Origin: an uncultured bacterium
Lineage (GTDB): Bacteria; Bacillota; Clostridia; Lachnospirales; Lachnospiraceae
Direction: 5' to 3'
NCBI GenBank assembly: GCA_937893485.1
Contig: CALBJL010000127.1
Location: 1-6,604 of the forward strand
DNA: 6,604 bases
This document shows positions 1 to 5,208 of the stretch, piece by piece; positions within the stretch are counted from its first letter, which is position 1; each line of letters begins with the position of its first letter. Position numbers and translations under genes: made by a program. The notes beneath the pieces were generated by a model. That model was given only the letters and a program-made list of their open reading frames with translations. It was not told where the DNA came from and searched no databases.

Positions 1-32
1 AAAGGCTTCCACGAGTTACGAGTCTCATCTCC

Positions 33-75
33 ATCGTGCAAAGGCAGCAAACAGATGCACGATTGCTCGCGCTGC
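33..75 (+). other. Hairpin with possible H-type pseudoknot
   Basis: ATCGTGCA at 33-40 is perfectly complementary to TGCACGAT at 56-63, leaving a 15-base loop. Within that loop GCAGC (44-48) is complementary to GCTGC at 71-75, just downstream, which is the topology of an H-type pseudoknot. The 8-bp stem is clear. The 5-bp pseudoknot helix is weaker and could be chance. Bases 65-70 (GCTCGC) can instead pair with 143-148 (GCGAGC) inside the larger element. Confidence 0.4.
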
Positions 76-90
76 GTAACATATGGCTTG

Positions 91-289
91 TCGGCGGTAG
101 TTGCGGTAGTTCCCGTCAGATGCGACTTTTGTCCGGCGAAGTGCGAGCGAGTCGATAACAATTTTCGTGTCATAACTGAAAGCCGCAGGCTATGTGTGCG
201 GAGGACACATCGAGCCAAGGCTGAAGAAACAGCGAGACACCGCCGGGCAATCGGAGCAGCCTGATGGGAACTACCGCAACTGCCGCCGG
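91..289. repeat. Long imperfect inverted repeat (29-position arms, 141-base spacer)
   Basis: Bases 92-119 are the reverse complement of 261-288 at 26 of 28 positions, and the two exceptions are T98/G282 and G115/T265. T91/G289 adds a further wobble. After a one-base bulge at 290, 88-90 (TTG) pairs with 291-293 (CAA). Each arm is itself a tandem duplication: GCGGTAGTT occurs at 94-102 and again at 103-111, and AACTACCGC (269-277) is followed by AACTGCCGC (278-286). Arms this long and this well matched are not expected by chance. They fit the termini of a small mobile or MITE-like repeat, or the closing helix of a structured RNA. No transposase is encoded inside, and no convincing target-site duplication is visible; AACAT at 78-82 and 292-296 is the only weak candidate. 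Confidence 0.85.
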
Positions 290-293
290 GCAA
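240..293. repeat. Direct repeat CCGCCGGGCAA, two copies 43 bases apart
   Basis: The 11-mer CCGCCGGGCAA is present exactly at 240-250 and at 283-293. Near-complements lie on the other side of the element at 88-97 (TTGTCGGCGG) and 129-138 (TTGTCCGGCG). The outer and inner stems therefore share a sequence and could exchange partners. Confidence 0.8.
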
Positions 294-336
294 CATGTTT
301 TTAAGATAGTTTCTCAATCGCTTATGTAGATATAGC

Positions 337-347
337 AGGAAAGGAAG
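337..347 (+). promoter_or_regulatory. fabF ribosome binding site (bears on start choice)
   Basis: The purine-rich run AGGAAAGGAAG lies just before two adjacent in-frame ATG codons at 351 and 354. Its AGGA (337-340) sits 10 bases before 351. Its GGAAG (343-347) sits 3 bases before 351 and 6 before 354. Either start is possible and they differ by one Met. The stretch 300-336 is AT-rich, but I see no clear -35/-10 pair and no FabT- or FapR-type palindrome in it. Confidence 0.6.
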
Positions 348-350
348 AAA

Positions 351-1589
351 ATGATGAGACGAGTTGTGGTGACCGGAATGGGAGCAATCACTCCTATCGG
401 ATTAAATGTAGACAGCTTCTGGCAGTCTGTGCGGGCAGGGAAGATCGGTTTCGCGCCGATTACACATTTTGATACGACTGGATATAAAAATCATATTGCG
501 GCAGAGGTCAAGGGCTTTGAGGGCAAAGATTATATGGATTTTAAGGCGGCAAAGCGCATGGAGCTGTTTTCACAGTATGCGGTAGCTGCGGCAAAGGAAG
601 CACTCGCCGACAGTGGGCTGACGCTGGATCAGGAGGATGCATACCGGATCGGTACGGCGATCGGCAGCGGCATCGGCAGTCTGCAGGCAGTCGAGCGGGA
701 GTATAAAAAAATATTCGAAAAAGGACCTTCCAGAGTCAATCCGCTGTTTGTGCCGATGATGATCAGCAATATGGCGGCGGGAAATGTATCGATCCAGCTT
801 GGACTCAAGGGAAAGAGCATCAATGTCGTAACCGCGTGTGCGACCGGAACGAACAGTATCGGAGAGGCTTTCCGCTCGATTCAGTACGGAGACGCGGATG
901 TGATGTTTGCAGGCGGTACGGAGAGCTGTATCACGCCAACAGGCATCGCCGGATTCCATGCACTGACCGCATTGTCACAGGTCGGTGATCCTGCAAAGTG
1001 CTCACTTCCGTTCGATAAAAACCGCAGCGGATTCGTGATGGGTGAGGGTGCGGGGGTGCTCGTTCTGGAGGAACTGGAGCATGCGAAAAACCGCGGCGCG
1101 CACATCTATGCCGAACTGGTAGGATACGGCTGTTCTTCGGATGCCTATCATATCACATCGCCCGCGGAGAACGGTGCAGGAGCGGCGCGTGCGATGGTCA
1201 ATGCGCTTGCGGATGCACAGGTAGCGCCGGAGAAGATCACGTATATCAATGCGCACGGAACCGCAACACATCATAACGACCTGTTCGAGACGCGTGCGAT
1301 CAAGCTCGCATTCGGTGAACATGCGGCTGATTTGAAGGTCAATTCAACAAAATCTATGATCGGACATCTGCTCGGTGCGGCCGGTGCGGTGGAGGCGATC
1401 GTCTGTGTGAAACAGATGGAGGAGGGCTATATCCATGCGACCGTCGGTTATGAGACTCCGGACGAGGAACTGGATCTGGATTATTGCCAGACCGCCTATG
1501 AAGAAGCCGTTCCCTATGCACTCAGCAATTCGCTCGGCTTTGGCGGACACAATGCAAGCCTGCTGTTTAGCAGATGGGAGGAAATGTAA
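351..1589 (+). CDS. fabF: Beta-ketoacyl-ACP synthase II (FabF)
   Basis: This is a cytosolic condensing enzyme of FAS II. It transfers an acyl chain from ACP to its active-site Cys, then performs decarboxylative condensation with malonyl-ACP to lengthen the chain by two carbons. The product is 412 residues, the usual FabF length, and opens with the typical RRVVVTGMGAITPIG. The KAS I/II catalytic set is complete: Cys163 in TACATGTNS, His302 in NAHGTATHHND, Lys334 in STKSMIGH and His339 in GHLLGAAGA. The PFDKNRSGFVMGEGAG segment (220-235) and the C-terminal SLGFGGHNA glycine loop are also present. ATG354 is an equally good start, one residue shorter. The stop codon overlaps the fabZ start by one base. 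The Cys-His-His triad separates it from FabH, which uses Cys-His-Asn; FabB is less likely given the Firmicute-like context. Confidence 0.97.
   Translation: MMRRVVVTGMGAITPIGLNVDSFWQSVRAGKIGFAPITHFDTTGYKNHIAAEVKGFEGKDYMDFKAAKRMELFSQYAVAAAKEALADSGLTLDQEDAYRIGTAIGSGIGSLQAVEREYKKIFEKGPSRVNPLFVPMMISNMAAGNVSIQLGLKGKSINVVTACATGTNSIGEAFRSIQYGDADVMFAGGTESCITPTGIAGFHALTALSQVGDPAKCSLPFDKNRSGFVMGEGAGVLVLEELEHAKNRGAHIYAELVGYGCSSDAYHITSPAENGAGAARAMVNALADAQVAPEKITYINAHGTATHHNDLFETRAIKLAFGEHAADLKVNSTKSMIGHLLGAAGAVEAIVCVKQMEEGYIHATVGYETPDEELDLDYCQTAYEEAVPYALSNSLGFGGHNASLLFSRWEEM
1576..1581 (+). promoter_or_regulatory. fabZ ribosome binding site inside the fabF 3' end
   Basis: GGGAGG lies within the last fabF codons, 7 bases before ATG1589. 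This ideal spacing decides the start in favour of 1589 over the in-frame ATG at 1574, which precedes the site. Translation of fabZ is probably coupled to termination of fabF through the TAATG overlap. Confidence 0.8.
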
Positions 1590-2017
1590 TGTCAGTGCTT
1601 ACGACAAAGGAGATCATGCAGATCATCCCGCACAGACAGCCGATGCTGCTGATCGATACCGTAGAAGAACTGGAGATTGGTGTGCGTGCGGTCGCAAAAA
1701 AATGTGTCAGCTACAACGAACCGTACTTTGCGGGGCATTTTCCGGGTGAACCGGTCATGCCTGGCGTACTTATTATAGAAGCACTGGCACAGACCGGAGC
1801 GGTGGCGATTCTTTCAAAAGAGGAAAATAAAGGAAAAACAGCATATTTTGCGGGTATCGACCATGCAAAGTTTAAACGGAAGGTGCTGCCGGGTGATGTA
1901 CTTACGCTGGAGACAGAAATCATAAAAGAAAAGGGGCCGATCGGAGTCGGCAGTGCCAAGGCATCTGTTGATGGAAAGGTCATATGTCAGGCACAGCTTA
2001 CGTTTGCAATCGGATAA
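1589..2017 (+). CDS. fabZ: 3-hydroxyacyl-ACP dehydratase (FabZ)
   Basis: FabZ removes water from 3-hydroxyacyl-ACP to give trans-2-enoyl-ACP, the third step of each elongation cycle. It is a cytosolic hot-dog-fold enzyme. The 142-residue product has the usual family length and signatures: IIPHRQPMLLID near the N-terminus (12-23), the catalytic His50 in YFAGHFPGEPVMPG, and the catalytic Glu64 in GVLIIEALAQ. The late YFAGIDHAKFKRKVLPGD segment is also typical. The presence of Glu64, where FabA has Asp, favours FabZ over the FabA isomerase. FabZ-type dehydratases in some Firmicutes (FabN) also isomerise, and sequence alone cannot exclude that here. The start overlaps the fabF stop by one base. 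In many Clostridia accB sits before fabZ and accC after it; neither is here. Confidence 0.96.
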   Translation: MSVLTTKEIMQIIPHRQPMLLIDTVEELEIGVRAVAKKCVSYNEPYFAGHFPGEPVMPGVLIIEALAQTGAVAILSKEENKGKTAYFAGIDHAKFKRKVLPGDVLTLETEIIKEKGPIGVGSAKASVDGKVICQAQLTFAIG

Positions 2018-2037
2018 AAGATGGATTTTGATGAGAT

Positions 2038-2042
2038 GGAGG
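2038..2042 (+). promoter_or_regulatory. accDA ribosome binding site
   Basis: GGAGG ends 12 bases before ATG2055, which is longer than usual but workable. The in-frame ATG at 2031 has no Shine-Dalgarno before it and would read MRWRIGRQ, unlike AccD N-termini. The ATG at 1953 lies inside fabZ. The site therefore favours 2055, with moderate certainty. Confidence 0.5.
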
Positions 2043-2054
2043 ATAGGCAGACAG

Positions 2055-3758
2055 ATGTCATTGTTGTTGAAATCGAGAAAAAAAGAAACGGATCACTCGT
2101 CTGTACAGACACCGCAGGAGGGACAGCTTGTCTGCCCGAACTGCGGAGAGAGTGTCAGCAAGCAGCTTGTAATCAGAAAAAAATATATCTGCCCGAAATG
2201 TAACTATTATTTTCGGGTGCGCACGAAAAATCGGCTGCGCATGGTCGTGGATGAGGATACATTTATCCCGTGGGATACAGAGGAGCCCATGCAGGTTGTC
2301 AATCCGCTGGATTTTCCACTATATGAGCAGAAGGTGCGTCAGACCCGTGAAAAGACAGGGCTCAGTGAGGGTGTGACGATCGGAAAAGGAAATATCTATG
2401 GCATGACCGCCGTGATCGGTGTCTGCGATGCCAGATTTCTCATGGGAAGTATGGGTCATGTCGTCGGAGAGCGGATCGCGGCGGCGGTGGAGCGCGCGAC
2501 AGCCGAACGGCTTCCGGTGATTTTGTTCTGCTGCTCCGGAGGCGCGCGTATGCAGGAGGGGATCATTTCCCTTATGCAGATGGCAAAGACTTCGGCGGCA
2601 TTGAAGCGCCATGCGGGCGCAGAGCTGCTCTATATTCCGGTGCTGACAGACCCGACGACCGGCGGCATGACAGCGAGCTTTGCGATGCTCGGAGATGTGA
2701 TTCTCGCGGAGCCGGGCGCGCTGATCGGCTTTGCAGGGCCGCGCGTGATCGAGCAGACGATCGGACAACGGCTGCCGGAGGGATTTCAGTGCGCGGAGTT
2801 TCAGCTACAGCACGGATTTGTGGATCGGATCGTGGAGCGGGAGGATCTCAAACTCACCCTCTATCAGTTATTAAAATGCCATGCCGTTAAGGGCTGTGCA
2901 AATTTTGACCCGATGCATGAAAATGACAGCTACGAGCCGACTGAGCTGATGCGCGAGCGTGCCAGCAGGGAGAAGGAAAAAAGTGCATGGGAAAAGGTGC
3001 GTGAGGCGAGACAGATGAGCCGTTTGCAGACAAAGGACTATCTCGCGGAGATTTTCGATGATTTTATGGAGCTTCACGGAGACCGGTATTTTCGGGATGA
3101 TCCGGCGATCATCGGCGGAATCGCATGGCTGGATGGTCAGCCGGTGACGGTGATCGGCATTCAAAAGGGCAGTTCGGTCGCGGAGTGTGCCGCGCGCAAT
3201 TACGGGATGCCTTCGCCGGAGGGCTACCGCAAGGCACTGCGCCTGATGAAGCAGGCAGAAAAATTTGGTCGCCCCATTATTACATTTGTCAATACGTCCG
3301 GTGCTTATCCGGGTATGGAGGCGGAGGAAAACGGTCAGGGTGAGGCGATCGCGCGAAACTTATATGAGATGAGTGATCTTCATGTGCCAACATTTACGTT
3401 TCTGATCGGTGAGGGCGGCAGCGGCGGTGCGCTTGCACTGGCAGTCAGCAATGAGGTGTGGATGCTCGAGCACGCGGTTTATTCGATTCTTTCACCGGAA
3501 GGCTTTGCTTCTATTTTATGGAAGGATGGCAGACGAGCGAAGGAGGCGGCATCTGTCATGAAGATCACGGCGCAGGATCTGTATGCGCTCGGTGTGATCG
3601 ATGGGATTATTCCGGAGTTTGGCGGTGCGGATCAGGCAGCAGGTACATCGATCGCGCGTGCGATGAAGCGCGAGCTGAAACGCTTTTTAAAGGAAAACCG
3701 TAAAAAGAGCGGGGAGGAACTGGCGGCAGCACGCTACGAGCGCTTCCGGAAATTTTAA
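2055..3758 (+). CDS. accDA: Fused acetyl-CoA carboxylase carboxyltransferase, AccD-AccA (beta-alpha)
   Basis: The carboxyltransferase moves the carboxyl group from carboxybiotin on AccB to acetyl-CoA, giving malonyl-CoA. Both subunits, usually separate, are here in one 567-residue frame. Residues 1-285 are AccD: a zinc ribbon (Cys27, Cys30, Cys46, Cys49), NPLDFPLYEQK (83-93), the SGGARMQEG loop (161-169), TDPTTGGMTASFAMLGD (199-214) and IGFAGPRVIEQTI (224-236). A charged linker (about 286-325) replaces the usual AccA N-terminal coiled region. Residues 326-567 are AccA: FMELHGDRYF (337-346), GMPSPEGYRKALRLM (384-398), GAYPGMEAEENGQGEAIARNL (416-436) and GEGGSGGALALAV (452-464). No stop or frameshift interrupts the junction. 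One oddity is NTSGAYPG where most AccA proteins have DTPGAYPG. The start at 2055 is chosen from the GGAGG; 2031 would give 575 residues. The partners AccB and AccC are not in the window. Function is near certain; the exact start is less so. Confidence 0.93.
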   Translation: MSLLLKSRKKETDHSSVQTPQEGQLVCPNCGESVSKQLVIRKKYICPKCNYYFRVRTKNRLRMVVDEDTFIPWDTEEPMQVVNPLDFPLYEQKVRQTREKTGLSEGVTIGKGNIYGMTAVIGVCDARFLMGSMGHVVGERIAAAVERATAERLPVILFCCSGGARMQEGIISLMQMAKTSAALKRHAGAELLYIPVLTDPTTGGMTASFAMLGDVILAEPGALIGFAGPRVIEQTIGQRLPEGFQCAEFQLQHGFVDRIVEREDLKLTLYQLLKCHAVKGCANFDPMHENDSYEPTELMRERASREKEKSAWEKVREARQMSRLQTKDYLAEIFDDFMELHGDRYFRDDPAIIGGIAWLDGQPVTVIGIQKGSSVAECAARNYGMPSPEGYRKALRLMKQAEKFGRPIITFVNTSGAYPGMEAEENGQGEAIARNLYEMSDLHVPTFTFLIGEGGSGGALALAVSNEVWMLEHAVYSILSPEGFASILWKDGRRAKEAASVMKITAQDLYALGVIDGIIPEFGGADQAAGTSIARAMKRELKRFLKENRKKSGEELAAARYERFRKF

Positions 3759-3780
3759 GATTACATATAAGGAGTATAGG

Positions 3781-4752
3781 ATGATTAAAATATGTGGAAC
3801 CGGAAGTGCCCTGCCAAAAAAGCGGGTAACAAATGATGATCTTGCGCAGATCATGGATACATCGGACGAGTGGATCAGCAGCCGAACCGGAATCCGCGCA
3901 AGGCATCTGGCTGTGGAGGAGACGACGACCGGACTGTCCGTAGCTGCGGCGCGGCAGGCACTCGCAGAGGCGGGAATACAGCCGGAGGAGCTCGATCTGA
4001 TCATTGCGGCTACTTTATCTGCGGATCATGTGCTGCCGACACTTGCTTGTGAAGTACAGGCGGCAATCGGTGCGGCGCGCGCCGTCGCTTTTGACCTGCA
4101 TGCGGCATGCTCCGGATTTCTGTTTGCGCTGAATACGGCAGCTGTCTATCTGCGTGGCGGTGTCTATAAAAATGCGCTGATTATCGGTGCCGAGACATTA
4201 TCAAAGATGCTGGACTGGACGGACCGCGGGACATGCGTACTCTTTGGTGATGGCGCCGGAGCTGCGGTTCTGCGTGAACTGCCGGATGAGACAGCCGGAG
4301 GTTTCAAGGCATTTGTACAGTATTCGGACGGCACGCGCGGGGGCGTGTTATCCTGCGGAGACCGTCCGCTTGTCAACCCGTATGCCACACATGAGGCGGA
4401 GCATCGGTATGTGGAAATGGACGGGCAGGCAGTGTACCGGTTTGCGGTGGGCACTGTGCCGCGTGTCATCACAGAGGCAGTGGAGCGGGCAGGGCTTACG
4501 TTATCGGATATCGATCATTTTGTGTTGCATCAGGCAAACAGCCGGATCATCCAGTCTGTGGCAAAGCGGCTGGGGCAGCCGGTGGACAAATTTCCGATGA
4601 ATTTACAGGAATGTGGAAATATTTCTGCGGCAAGTATACCGATCCTCTTGGATTCTTTGAATAAAAATGGTATGATAAGAAAAAATGAGCATATCGTTTT
4701 GGCTGGCTTTGGTGCTGGTCTGACGTGGGGAGCCGCAGTGATTCAATGGTAA
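3781..4752 (+). CDS. fabH: Beta-ketoacyl-ACP synthase III (FabH)
   Basis: FabH starts fatty acid synthesis by condensing an acyl-CoA primer with malonyl-ACP, and its primer choice sets straight versus branched chains. The 323-residue product has the family's usual length and the Cys-His-Asn triad: Cys110 in LHAACSGF, His250 in VLHQANSRI and Asn280 in CGNISAASIP. TSDEWISSRTGIRARH (27-42) is the characteristic N-terminal segment, and the C-terminal LAGFGAGLTWGAAVI is also typical. AAGGAG at 3769-3774 lies 6 bases before the ATG and fixes the start. It follows accDA by 22 bases and precedes the MarR gene by 12. In many Firmicutes fabH stands at the head of the fab operon next to fabT; here the pair lies after the carboxylase gene. 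Primer specificity cannot be read from the sequence. Confidence 0.97.
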   Translation: MIKICGTGSALPKKRVTNDDLAQIMDTSDEWISSRTGIRARHLAVEETTTGLSVAAARQALAEAGIQPEELDLIIAATLSADHVLPTLACEVQAAIGAARAVAFDLHAACSGFLFALNTAAVYLRGGVYKNALIIGAETLSKMLDWTDRGTCVLFGDGAGAAVLRELPDETAGGFKAFVQYSDGTRGGVLSCGDRPLVNPYATHEAEHRYVEMDGQAVYRFAVGTVPRVITEAVERAGLTLSDIDHFVLHQANSRIIQSVAKRLGQPVDKFPMNLQECGNISAASIPILLDSLNKNGMIRKNEHIVLAGFGAGLTWGAAVIQW

Positions 4753-4764
4753 AGGAGTCGAAAT

Positions 4765-5208
4765 ATGAATACAGACGAGACATTAAATGAGGTACTGGTC
4801 CATCTGTTTCAGGATCTGATGGATATTGAGGGAAAATGTCTGATCACAGAAGAATTTTCCGATATGACAAACAATGATATGCATATCGTAGAAGCGATCG
4901 GGCTGGGCGAGGCAAAGCGCAGCTCGGACGTCGCCAGACTGATGTCTGTCACGACCGGAACGCTGACAAGGGCGGTGGATGGTCTGGTAGAGCACGGATA
5001 TGTGGTCCGCACCAGAAGTGACAGGGACAAGCGTGTCATTTATCTGACGCTGACGGAGCGCGGCAAGGCGGCGTATGAACATCACAGGCGTTTCCACGAG
5101 GAGATGATCGCCAATGCGAAGGCTAATCTATCGGAGGAGGAGCTGGGGATTCTGGTTCGTTCGCTCAAGCAGTTGAACGATTATTTCAGAACCGCATATC
5201 ATAAATGA
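4765..5208 (+). CDS. MarR-family transcriptional regulator, FabT-like
   Basis: This is a 147-residue winged-helix DNA-binding protein, predicted to act as a dimer. The helix-turn-helix covers about residues 53-77 (SSDVARLM, then the recognition helix TTGTLTRAVDGLVEHGYV). The wing carries the MarR-type SDRDKRVIYLTLTERG (85-100). The N- and C-terminal helices (1-30, 100-143) would form the dimer interface. The DMHIVEAIGL segment and the RRFHEEMI...LSEEELGILVRSLKQL tail resemble streptococcal FabT as I remember it. FabT represses FAS II genes, with acyl-ACP as corepressor. Position next to fabH supports that role. I see no clear FabT palindrome before fabF, so its operator may lie upstream of the window. 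AAAGGAG at 4751-4757, which begins within the fabH stop region, sits 7 bases before the ATG. The MarR family is certain; the FabT assignment is inference from context and resemblance. Confidence 0.85.
   Translation: MNTDETLNEVLVHLFQDLMDIEGKCLITEEFSDMTNNDMHIVEAIGLGEAKRSSDVARLMSVTTGTLTRAVDGLVEHGYVVRTRSDRDKRVIYLTLTERGKAAYEHHRRFHEEMIANAKANLSEEELGILVRSLKQLNDYFRTAYHK

Larger units (their letters stand above)
33..302 (+). ncRNA. Candidate structured RNA element ahead of fabF (unrecognised family)
   Basis: I do not recognise this as a known RNA family. The + strand can fold into nested helices: P1 91-119 with 261-289, P2 129-138 with 241-250, P3 167-171 with 236-240, and a terminal arm made of 181-184 with 219-222 plus 188-197 with 205-216 (bulge at 211-212, loop GCGGAGG). 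Upstream, 33-40 pairs with 56-63, and its loop bases 44-48 can pair with 71-75 as a pseudoknot. All four non-Watson-Crick pairs in P1 and P2 (91/289, 98/282, 115/265, 132/247) are G-U on the + strand and would be A-C on the other strand. This favours a + strand RNA. A short T-run follows at 298-302. The alternative is a MITE-like DNA repeat with no RNA role. The pairing is seen directly; the RNA function is inference. Confidence 0.38.

Noticed and set aside
1..264. Open frame from the left edge to a TGA at 262-264 (from ATG55, 69 residues), rich in Cys, Arg and Ala, with CxxC-like spacings.
   Set aside because: It has no good ribosome binding site, runs straight through the 5' arm and inner stems of the palindromic element, and ends inside the 3' arm. 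Its residues look like a by-product of the repeat (SAVVAVV comes from the tandem GCGGTAGTT). It could be annotated as a hypothetical protein, but I cannot support it as a gene.
78..296. AACAT on both sides of the inverted repeat as a target-site duplication.
   Set aside because: The second copy overlaps the pairing bases at 291-293 and the copies are not placed symmetrically outside the repeat. Five bases is too short to be convincing.
300..336. Promoter for fabF in the AT-rich stretch (TATGTA, TAGATA as -10 candidates).
   Set aside because: There is no matching -35 hexamer at proper spacing. Such AT-rich hexamers arise easily by chance.
1953..2054. Upstream extension of the accDA frame to ATG1953, inside fabZ.
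   Set aside because: The extra 34 residues do not resemble AccD and lie over the conserved fabZ C-terminus. The GGAGG at 2038-2042 favours ATG2055.
2021..2203. A 60-codon frame starting just after fabZ and overlapping the accDA start.
   Set aside because: It lacks a Shine-Dalgarno, and beyond 2055 it is the out-of-frame reading of the AccD zinc-ribbon region, which has clear family motifs in the other frame. A leader-peptide role is possible but unsupported.
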